Source: Bacteroidales bacterium
GTDB taxonomy: Bacteria; Bacteroidota; Bacteroidia; Bacteroidales; UBA932
Assembly (NCBI GenBank): GCA_017631435.1
Contig: JAGBTG010000009.1
Span: 1-32,451 of the forward strand
Length of the DNA stretch: 32,451 bases
Direction of reading: 5' to 3'
Shown here: positions 23,450-30,503 of the stretch, one piece after another
Numbering within the stretch: the stretch's first letter is position 1
Layout of the letters: each line of letters begins with the position of its first letter
Program-made: the position numbers and the translations under genes
The notes under the pieces: generated by a model
What the model was told of the DNA's origin: nothing
Seen by the model: the letters and a program-made list of their open reading frames with translations, nothing else
The model's database searches: none

Positions 23450-25411
23450 ATGAAGGGCATATTGTGTTCGATTGGGTTTGTGCTGTGCGGGTTGAGTGCT
23501 GTTGCGCAGGTAGGGAGCAAGGAGGTCATCGGGAGTGGTGCCGGGGAACTACGGGGCATTCAGGAGTTTATGGAGAAGATGGTTGAAGAGGGAAGTGAGG
23601 CCGGATGGGAGGAACTGGAAGGGTACTTCATGTACAGGATACGGCATCCGTTGGATATCAATACTGCGGGGAGGGAGGAGCTGGAGGAACTCCATCTGCT
23701 TACGGATTTTCAGATTGCAAGTTTGCTGGAGTACCGCAACAGGAGCGGTCATATCCTTTCGCGGGCGGAGCTGCAGCTGGTTAACGGCTTTGATGCGGCT
23801 TCGGTTTCTTTAATTGCTCCCCTGATAACTTTCGGAGAGGGGAGTACAACAGATGATGATACATATTTTGCCGGCAGGAGAGGCAGGGATACTCTCGCCT
23901 GGTACAGAAAGACAACGACGGAACTGTATGCAAAGTGGTGGTGGAAAGAGAGCAGTGAGGAGTGGCTCGGGCCGGAATTCTATTCCCAGATAAAATTCAA
24001 GGGAGATTACAACAATAAATTCAAGTTTGGATTTACGGCAGAAAAGGATGCCGGGGAGGTGGTGTGGTCTGGAGGGACCGCAGATTTCCTGTCGGGATAC
24101 ATGATGTTGAATGATATTTCTTTGGGGAGGAAGATGAAGGTGGCTGATCTTGTGGTTGGTGATTATGCGGTGCGGTTTGGTCAGGGGCTGGTTGTGTGGA
24201 ACGGAGCAAGTTTTGGGGCTGGCTCTACTGTGCAGGGGATGTATAAGAGGGGGGCGCAGCTGAATCCGTATACCTCTTCAGATGAGAATGGTTTCATGCG
24301 GGGGGGTGCTGCAACGCTCAGGAGGAATTTTTCTGTGGGGAAGGGCGTTGGGGTTACAGTATTCTTTTCCCTCAAGGATGTGGATGCCAGGATAAAGGAT
24401 GGGAAGTATACGTCGCTCAAGACAGACGGGCTGCATAATACTGAAAGCACCTTGCAGACAAGGAAGACGCTTGGCGAGATGGTTTATGGGGGCTCGGTGC
24501 AGTATTGGAACCACAAGGTGAAGATGGGTTTCAACTGTATAGGGTATGGCTATGATGCCCATAATGGCAGAACTGTGCAGGAGTACAACAAATATCAGAT
24601 ATATGACGGCAGGTGGGGAAACTTCTCTGTGGATGTGAATGCCGTTTGGGGCGGAAGAAGAGTGTTTTTGGAGGCGGCATGTGATTGGGGAGGAAGCGTT
24701 GCGGTGTTGGGTGGAATGACATTCAGATGGCGGGGATGGGATTGTGCTGCCACGTTGAGGAGCTATTCCAGGAGTTATATAGCCCCTTATGCGGGGGCTT
24801 ACAGTACAGTTTCTTCGTGTTCAAACCAGAGCGGCTGCAATATGGTTGCCCAGAAGAATATTGGATGGGGCAAGAAGCTGTCGTGCGGTTTTGATGTGGC
24901 ACATTACCCATGGAAAAGGTATGGGGTTCCACAGGAGTCGGGTGCGGTGAAACTGTGGTGCAGGTTGGAGCGTGAGGGGGAGCCGCTAGGCTGGAATGTG
25001 AAGTTTTACGGCACCGCAGATACCTATGAAACGGATTTTAAGTGTGGGGTAAAAGGGTATCTGTGTTATGATGTTGCCGGCTGGCTGCAGGTAAAGGTGC
25101 GCAGTGAGGCCGTTACGGTTGAAGGTGCGGATTGGGGTGTTGCGGCCGGTGCGGAACTGGTGGCAACCTCCAGGGGAGGGCGTCTGCGGGGTATCCTTCA
25201 TGGGGCATACTATAATTGTCGGGAGTGGGAATGCAGATTATATATGTATGAGTATGACCTGCCTCTTTCCTATTCCTCAAGGCTGCAGTATGGTGAGGGA
25301 ATGGCTGCGTATGCGCTGGTTTCGTATAAAATGGGGCGCAAAGGTGCATTATATATTAAAGGAGACAGCTCCGGGAAGATGAAATTGGGTTTAAGGATGA
25401 GGTTTTTTTAG
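23450..25411 (+). CDS. Secreted helix-hairpin-helix (ComEA-like) protein with a probable outer-membrane beta-barrel
   Basis: 653 aa. N-terminal signal peptide, MKGILCSIGFVLCGLSAVAQ, with cleavage probably after residue 20. A ComEA-type HhH segment is at about 67-125 (LDINTAGREELEELHLLTD, then LLEYRNRSGHILSRAEL). The remaining ~500 residues are rich in Gly and aromatics, with alternating hydrophobic strands. The protein ends in MKLGLRMRFF, with the terminal Phe typical of outer-membrane barrels. This architecture is widespread in Bacteroidetes but uncharacterised as far as I know. The HhH suggests DNA contact, and a role in DNA uptake at the outer membrane is an inference. The codon usage is unusually GGG/GTG-rich. 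Own promoter. Confidence 0.75.
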   Translation: MKGILCSIGFVLCGLSAVAQVGSKEVIGSGAGELRGIQEFMEKMVEEGSEAGWEELEGYFMYRIRHPLDINTAGREELEELHLLTDFQIASLLEYRNRSGHILSRAELQLVNGFDAASVSLIAPLITFGEGSTTDDDTYFAGRRGRDTLAWYRKTTTELYAKWWWKESSEEWLGPEFYSQIKFKGDYNNKFKFGFTAEKDAGEVVWSGGTADFLSGYMMLNDISLGRKMKVADLVVGDYAVRFGQGLVVWNGASFGAGSTVQGMYKRGAQLNPYTSSDENGFMRGGAATLRRNFSVGKGVGVTVFFSLKDVDARIKDGKYTSLKTDGLHNTESTLQTRKTLGEMVYGGSVQYWNHKVKMGFNCIGYGYDAHNGRTVQEYNKYQIYDGRWGNFSVDVNAVWGGRRVFLEAACDWGGSVAVLGGMTFRWRGWDCAATLRSYSRSYIAPYAGAYSTVSSCSNQSGCNMVAQKNIGWGKKLSCGFDVAHYPWKRYGVPQESGAVKLWCRLEREGEPLGWNVKFYGTADTYETDFKCGVKGYLCYDVAGWLQVKVRSEAVTVEGADWGVAAGAELVATSRGGRLRGILHGAYYNCREWECRLYMYEYDLPLSYSSRLQYGEGMAAYALVSYKMGRKGALYIKGDSSGKMKLGLRMRFF

Positions 25412-25419
25412 TACATTTG
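25412..25419 (+). promoter_or_regulatory. Promoter -7 box (TACATTTG) of the racemase-symporter unit
   Basis: Exact TAnnTTTG match starting right after the preceding stop codon, 22 nt before the racemase ATG. -33 is unclear. Confidence 0.6.
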
Positions 25420-25441
25420 TTCACAAAATTGAAAAAACACT

Positions 25442-26137
25442 ATGAGACCAGAAAAAACACTTGGAGTTTTGGGTGGAATGGGACCTGCAGCAACAGCAGA
25501 CTTTTTGAGAGTTTTGGCTGAGAGGACCCCTGCTGGCACAGACCAGGAGCACCCTAGAATGATTGTATATTCACATACTGCCACTCCCGACAGAACCACT
25601 TTTCTATTGGGAAAAGGACCGGATCCAACGGAGTACATCAAAGATGGCCTGAAGACCCTTATTGGTTGGGGGGCTGATTATCTCTGTGTTACCTGCAACA
25701 CCGCGCACTATTTTGTTGACGGGTTCAGGAGCGAGATTGAGAAGCCGATTATCCACATTGTAGACGAGACAATCCGCAAATGTGCAGAGGTTTCGCCAAA
25801 AGGGGCATGGCTTACAGCAACACTCGGAACCATGAGAACCGGTTTGTACCAGAAGCATGCTGCCGACAGCGGCTACAATTTCCGTATCCCTTCAGAGGAA
25901 CTTCAGGTGGAGATCCACGATGCAACCGATATGGTAAAGGCAGGTCTGCACAAGGAGGCCGGTGCCAAGTTCAGAGGGATAATTGAAAAGCTTTGGGAGA
26001 TTGAGAAGCTTCCTATAGTAGGCGCATGTACAGAGATTCCAATCTGTTACGCAAATACAGGGCTTGATCCGCAGATGGGAATATCCTCTTTGGAGGCCCT
26101 TGCTGACGGTTGTATCAGAGAATTGTATAAAAAATAA
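25442..26137 (+). CDS. Aspartate/glutamate racemase family protein
   Basis: Cofactor-independent amino-acid racemase with two catalytic cysteines, probably for aspartate (or another acidic amino acid). It is 231 aa. The N-terminus reads LGVLGGMGPAATADF. The first Cys is in VTCNTAHYF (near residue 83) and the second in GACTEIPI (near 196). It precedes a dicarboxylate/amino-acid:cation symporter by 5 nt, so the pair probably imports and interconverts acidic amino acids, e.g. making D-aspartate or using it. MurI-type glutamate racemase is less likely: the GGMGP start is the aspartate-racemase (YgeA/RacD) pattern. Confidence 0.9.
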   Translation: MRPEKTLGVLGGMGPAATADFLRVLAERTPAGTDQEHPRMIVYSHTATPDRTTFLLGKGPDPTEYIKDGLKTLIGWGADYLCVTCNTAHYFVDGFRSEIEKPIIHIVDETIRKCAEVSPKGAWLTATLGTMRTGLYQKHAADSGYNFRIPSEELQVEIHDATDMVKAGLHKEAGAKFRGIIEKLWEIEKLPIVGACTEIPICYANTGLDPQMGISSLEALADGCIRELYKK

Positions 26138-26142
26138 GAGAT

Positions 26143-27375
26143 ATGAAACTTAAGATATCATTGCCGGTGCAGATACTCATAGCCCTTGTAGTGGGAGTAT
26201 TGTTTGGTGTCTTTGCACACGAATACGTAAAATATGTAAGTTGGGCCGGAGAGATGTTTCTCCGTTTCCTTAAAATGATTGTGGTTCCCATTGTATTCTG
26301 TTCTATGGTTACAGGAGTTGCCAGCCTCGGTAACCAGGGAGGTCTGGGCAGGATTGCCGGAAAGACATTCGGATTTTATGTGAGCACAACAGTTATAGCA
26401 ACAGTTATAGGTCTTGTGCTTGTTAATGTATTGCAGCCTGGAGCCGGTTCATCATTGGTGTCGGACGCTGCTGCCGCATCGCAGATTGCAGGTGCCCAGA
26501 AAGTGTCGTTGGGACAGCAGATAATAAACATAATCCCCAACAATGTTTTTGATGCATTTGTAAGGGCAGACCTGTTGCAGGTAATCTTCTTTGCAATTCT
26601 TTTCGGATTCTTTGTAACAAAAGTCAGCGATAAGGCAAGAACAACAATAGTTGATTTCTTCCAGGCAGGAAATGATGTCATTATGAAAATTGTCCTTGCG
26701 GTAATCAAGCTTGCCCCTTACGGAGTATTCTCAATTGTGGCCAAGATGATATCGCAGCAGGCGGGAGATATGGACAAGCTTATGAGTGTGGCCCAAAGCC
26801 TGGGCATGTTCCTTCTCATAGTTTGGGTAGGCTGCATGATACATTTCTTCATAATACTTCCGTCGTGTGTATATTTCTTGGGTAAGGAAGACCCTTGGAG
26901 ACATATGAAAAAGATGTCCACTGCAATCCTTACAGCATTTTCTACATGTTCGTCGGGAGCAGCACTTCCTATTTCAATGAAGGATTCTCAGGAGAAATGC
27001 GGCATATCAAGCAGAATTGCCGGTTTTACATTGCCTCTTGGTGCAACCATAAATATGAACGGTACTGCCTTGTATGAAGGTGTTGCTGTAATCTTCATTG
27101 CACAGGTGTATGGCGTTGACCTTTCAATTATTGAGCAGATAATCATTCTTGTTACCGTGCTGTTCTCTGCAATTGGTGCGGCAAGTATCCCTATGGCAGG
27201 TCTTGTAATGCTTTCAGTGGCAATTTCAGTAGCCGGCCTTCCAATGGAAGGTGTGGGCCTTGTACTTGCTGTAGAGCAGCTTTGCGACATGCCTCGTACA
27301 GCTACCAACTCATATGGTGACATGTGCGGTGCAGTGGTGATTGCAAAATCTGAGGGGGAGAAACTGACAATTTAG
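26143..27375 (+). CDS. Dicarboxylate/amino acid:cation symporter (DAACS family)
   Basis: Secondary transporter of aspartate, glutamate or C4-dicarboxylates coupled to Na+ or H+, in the inner membrane. It is 410 aa with eight hydrophobic helices and two re-entrant loops. The serine-rich HP1 reads STCSSGAALP. The NMNGTALYEG motif of helix 7 is the cation/substrate site, and the second hairpin reads GAASIPMAGLVML. The C-terminal helix contains CDMPRTATNSYGD, where the Asp/Arg contact the substrate side chain and amino group. It is cotranscribed with the acidic amino-acid racemase, which favours aspartate/glutamate as substrate. Confidence 0.92.
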   Translation: MKLKISLPVQILIALVVGVLFGVFAHEYVKYVSWAGEMFLRFLKMIVVPIVFCSMVTGVASLGNQGGLGRIAGKTFGFYVSTTVIATVIGLVLVNVLQPGAGSSLVSDAAAASQIAGAQKVSLGQQIINIIPNNVFDAFVRADLLQVIFFAILFGFFVTKVSDKARTTIVDFFQAGNDVIMKIVLAVIKLAPYGVFSIVAKMISQQAGDMDKLMSVAQSLGMFLLIVWVGCMIHFFIILPSCVYFLGKEDPWRHMKKMSTAILTAFSTCSSGAALPISMKDSQEKCGISSRIAGFTLPLGATINMNGTALYEGVAVIFIAQVYGVDLSIIEQIIILVTVLFSAIGAASIPMAGLVMLSVAISVAGLPMEGVGLVLAVEQLCDMPRTATNSYGDMCGAVVIAKSEGEKLTI

Positions 27376-27404
27376 CCTTGGATTGGGTTATATGATACGA
27401 ATGG

Positions 27405-27434
27405 AAAGGAGTGGCTTTTGGCTGCTCCTTTTTT
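27405..27434 (+). terminator. Intrinsic terminator of the racemase-symporter operon
   Basis: AAAGGAG, inner TGGC/GC pairs, CTCCTTT followed by a T run, 30 nt after the symporter stop. Confidence 0.85.
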
Positions 27435-27463
27435 GTCTATATGGTTAATGTTCTTCACTCCTT

Positions 27464-27517
27464 AACCTATCATAAAATATGTAAAAGGCATACTTTTTCT
27501 ATATTTTATGATAGGTT
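27464..27517. repeat. Perfect 17-bp inverted repeat at the edge of the restriction locus
   Basis: AACCTATCATAAAATAT (27464-27480) and its exact reverse complement (27501-27517) enclose 20 nt, in which AAAAG-GCATA-CTTTT can pair further. It lies after the symporter terminator and 7 nt before the 3' end of the minus-strand regulator gene. It lacks the GC-rich stem and T tract of a good terminator. It could be a weak terminator, a recombination site or a transposon-end remnant. Confidence 0.7.
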
Positions 27518-27524
27518 GATCAAA

Positions 27525-28886
27525 TTATTGATTGTGTGTCAGGCTATTTTTCAAAGCTATACCCTTTGCTGTAAGGCGGTATTTTTGGTTCTGACTATTA
27601 GGCTTATCTGGAATCGTAAGTTCTATATAACCATTACCAATGGCAGGATTCAAATAGTCCGTTCTAAAATAATCTCTATTTTTAATTGACAATAACCCCT
27701 GTAATTCCGAACGCCCCATCTCACCAGTCAATATAGAAACAAGTTTCTCCACTTGTACACTTGCATGGTCACTTGCATGGTCACTTGCATGGTCACTTGC
27801 ATGGTTATGAGCACTTATAGGCAAAGTTATACGGATAAAGTTATCTGTAAACTTGAAACAATCTTCGCCGTATGCTCGCAAAATACGCGGAATACCAGAA
27901 CCTAATGATTCTACCAATTCTACATCGCGGTAGATACGCATCAGCTCCTTGTTGCGTGGAATAGATATGCCATTGAAGAACTCCTCTCTTGTGAGGGATT
28001 CTGGCAAGCGACCGGCAGAAGTTATCTCGAGTCTGTCGGGGAATATCTCAAACTTGGGCGGAACTTCAAATGAGTAATCGTTATGTACGATGGCATTGAT
28101 GACAGCCTCACGCAAAGCAACCTTATTCCACAATGGGGTCTCAATACGCTCCATTGGAGTTATGGTTGCAGCGACCTTATTCTCAATATCCAATTTTGAC
28201 AATACACTTTTGGTCGCTTTGATAAGAGAGCAATAGCCATACTCGTTGTTCTCTACCAAATCGCAACGGTCAAGGCTTGAATACTTCGCAACCTTGATTG
28301 AGTTGCCATTCTCGTCAGCAAGCAGATATGCCACATAGTTATACTTGCCATCATCTGTAAGCAACTCCAGTGTACGCTTGAAATTATCATTGAGTCTCTT
28401 GCCTCGCTCATCATAATAGATACGCAACTGCTCAAAACTCAAATCCTGACGGTTTGACACAATGCGACCGATAGAGTTGCGTGTACGCATAGCAAACAAG
28501 CGATCAATCTGCTCTTGTGGCATAGGTTCGGTAGATGTACCAACACGCAGATACGCACCCTTCGGAGTCATTCCATATTTTGTTTTGAAATATGGCTTCT
28601 CAATACCACTCGCCACCGTAACCTTGATAATGCTACGCCCATCCCTCTGCTCCTCGGCAATATCGAACAAACCCATAGCAGAAGGTGAAATATTGTGCTT
28701 GATGCGGTCTTTCAACCTAAGCATACAATCATCCACATCATTCACGCCCACAGTTGAACCATCCTTATCAATGCCGATATAGATGTATCCGCCCTCCTTG
28801 TAATTAAGGAACGCCACAACCTCCTTCTCAATATCAAGTTCCGAGGTCAATTCTCTTTTATATTCTATGCGGTTGGTTTCGGTCAT
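27525..28886 (-). CDS. AlbA_2/Schlafen-type ATP-binding putative transcriptional regulator
   Basis: 453 aa. N-terminal AlbA_2 (Schlafen-like) domain (about 1-130): EYKRELTSELDIEKEVVAF, GGYIYIGIDKDG. A middle GHKL-like ATP-binding region (about 255-355) has REAVINAIVHNDYS and LGSGIPRI. A linker of four HASD units (residues about 361-376) is encoded by 12-bp DNA repeats. A C-terminal winged-helix-like domain (about 380-453) follows. Proteins of this family often accompany restriction-modification or Fic genes and are annotated as regulators or helicase-related. The role is not established. It is the last gene of the hsdR locus, 40 nt after the TIGR02391 gene. Confidence 0.82.
   Translation of the reverse strand: MTETNRIEYKRELTSELDIEKEVVAFLNYKEGGYIYIGIDKDGSTVGVNDVDDCMLRLKDRIKHNISPSAMGLFDIAEEQRDGRSIIKVTVASGIEKPYFKTKYGMTPKGAYLRVGTSTEPMPQEQIDRLFAMRTRNSIGRIVSNRQDLSFEQLRIYYDERGKRLNDNFKRTLELLTDDGKYNYVAYLLADENGNSIKVAKYSSLDRCDLVENNEYGYCSLIKATKSVLSKLDIENKVAATITPMERIETPLWNKVALREAVINAIVHNDYSFEVPPKFEIFPDRLEITSAGRLPESLTREEFFNGISIPRNKELMRIYRDVELVESLGSGIPRILRAYGEDCFKFTDNFIRITLPISAHNHASDHASDHASDHASVQVEKLVSILTGEMGRSELQGLLSIKNRDYFRTDYLNPAIGNGYIELTIPDKPNSQNQKYRLTAKGIALKNSLTHNQ
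27759..27806 (-). repeat. Four tandem 12-bp repeats encoding HASD units
   Basis: Plus-strand unit ACTTGCATGGTC occurs four times; the last differs only at its final base. In frame in the regulator gene, each unit gives four residues, so copy-number change would alter linker length without shifting the frame. Confidence 0.9.
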
Positions 28887-28926
28887 ATACGAACAGTATA
28901 TCTCTATGTTTTAATGAATATTCTAT

Positions 28927-29658
28927 TTAAACCAGTTCATTATCTAGTTTATACATCAACATACTGGCAAAATGTAATTTTCTAATGGCATCTGCTTTTG
29001 ATAATGTTTGATTGCTATGAGCTTTGGGGTTTCTTATGCCAATCATTGCTCCCACAAACATTTCCATATATCCTTGTTGCACATTTGTACCTGTCTCTGT
29101 TGAAATATCTCCTAATTTTATTATTGGATTTTGAGGAGAAAATGCTGATTGCATTAATTTTGCACCATCTTTTTCAACGGACGTCCTATTTTTGTAAATC
29201 CCTTTAACTCTTGTATTTACTTCCTTAAATGCAGCTTCTACTGCATCTGCATAATAACTATCATCAAAACGACCTTTAGCGACTGAAACAATCTGTGGGT
29301 GTATATTGTCCCAAAAGGGCGATGAATTATTATTACTATATCCATTTAGATATGTTATAGTTGCTATAACTTCGCCAAAAGAGTATGGGTTAATACCATT
29401 CTGAGGAGTTACTAGTTGTTGACCAAATTGATTCACCGAGATTAGATCCGATGTTTTTAAGTTAGGTAGTATCTTATCTCTCAACCTGTCTCTAAATGTA
29501 TGATACTCTTCTGGTATTAATGGAATTAATTGATATAAAGCACTATAAAGGTCATTATAACTGATAGCGTTGCTAGGAATCCGTCGTACATTAATCATAT
29601 TACGAACGCTATCAACAACTTGAATACATTTATTTAACTGTTCTCTATATTTGTTCAT
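28927..29658 (-). CDS. TIGR02391 family protein (Ymh-like)
   Basis: 243 aa, soluble. The C-terminal half (about 115-243) matches the TIGR02391/Ymh pattern: HPQIVSVAKGRFDDSYYADAV, then dG-x-x-LM, then QQGYMEMFVGAMIGIRNP-KAHS and LHFASMLMYKLD near the end. The N-terminal half is variable. Biochemical function is unknown. Members are frequent in restriction-modification and phage-defence loci. Its ATG overlaps the stop of the GIY-YIG gene by 4 nt (ATGA), indicating translational coupling. Confidence 0.82.
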   Translation of the reverse strand: MNKYREQLNKCIQVVDSVRNMINVRRIPSNAISYNDLYSALYQLIPLIPEEYHTFRDRLRDKILPNLKTSDLISVNQFGQQLVTPQNGINPYSFGEVIATITYLNGYSNNNSSPFWDNIHPQIVSVAKGRFDDSYYADAVEAAFKEVNTRVKGIYKNRTSVEKDGAKLMQSAFSPQNPIIKLGDISTETGTNVQQGYMEMFVGAMIGIRNPKAHSNQTLSKADAIRKLHFASMLMYKLDNELV

Positions 29659-30485
29659 AGTTCCAATTGTTTTCTGTAAACTGAATCCAATGTGTTACCT
29701 TCTTTATCTTTCCACACGAGCCAGCCATTATTGCTACTGCCTATGCAGAAGTCAGCTGCAGTACTTGGGCTTGGGAAAGTTTTATCGGAGGTCATTACTA
29801 ATTCATCATTTTCAATGGAGGCATACTCATGTAGCATGCTTTCACGTTTTTCTTTCCAGTTGAAAGATGGTACCATAGTTTTGGCAATAACACTGCCTCT
29901 CAAAACCGTAAAGCCATTGGAACTATAGAAGCCCTTCGCTTCACAACCACGCCCTTTAGTATAGAACAAATGTTCTGCTTTGGGCTGCGATACCTCAAAA
30001 ATATTGCACCCTATGAATGATGCTAAGAACTTAACATCCTCAAAGAACTCATCCATTGAGTCCTGCTGATACTCGGGCAAATTTGGAGCTTTGGGCGTCT
30101 GCTTATTGTCGCTCAATACAAACGCATTGGCTTTCTTTGCTTCGGCTATTGCCTTGTGCTCTAAATATTGCACATCTGCTTTGGTCATATCAGCATCTTT
30201 CGATACAAATATGAGAGCCTTTTGCCAAAAGGATTTCTTGCTATCGTGATCTTTTACACGTTCACGGAAGTTCTCTGTTTCTCCAATATATGCTTGTGGT
30301 TTTGTCGCCTCATTCTCACCAAGTAAGATGTAAAATGCAGGCTTCTGCAACTTCTCTTGCGTATTTAGATATGAGAGGTTGGAGCGTGGCACAACGAACA
30401 TCTGGCAAATCTTATTGCTGATGAATGCGTATTGAGTCCCTTTTGGATCTCCATCAATTAAGTATGTAGTTACTGTTTTGCCCAT
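29655..30485 (-). CDS. GIY-YIG nuclease-fold protein with C-terminal DUF4357
   Basis: 276 aa. The GIY-YIG-like core is at about 50-110: FYILLG, AYIGETENFRERVKDH with the Arg of the family, and the acidic residue in YLEHK near residue 109. A C-terminal DUF4357-type segment (about 220-270) has STAADFCIGSSNNGW. Proteins with this pairing commonly sit beside type I restriction genes, possibly as accessory nucleases. Their role is not known to me. The first tyrosine is in FYI rather than GIY, so activity is uncertain. It lies 18 nt after hsdR and overlaps the next gene by 4 nt. Confidence 0.8.
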   Translation of the reverse strand: MGKTVTTYLIDGDPKGTQYAFISNKICQMFVVPRSNLSYLNTQEKLQKPAFYILLGENEATKPQAYIGETENFRERVKDHDSKKSFWQKALIFVSKDADMTKADVQYLEHKAIAEAKKANAFVLSDNKQTPKAPNLPEYQQDSMDEFFEDVKFLASFIGCNIFEVSQPKAEHLFYTKGRGCEAKGFYSSNGFTVLRGSVIAKTMVPSFNWKEKRESMLHEYASIENDELVMTSDKTFPSPSTAADFCIGSSNNGWLVWKDKEGNTLDSVYRKQLEL

Positions 30486-30503
30486 GATTTATATTTTCCC
30501 TAT

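Noticed and set aside
22766-23559. Two ~200-codon minus-strand frames over the purE end and the repeats
   Set aside because: They stay open only because the 51-bp period is a multiple of three; they run antisense into purE or the HhH gene.
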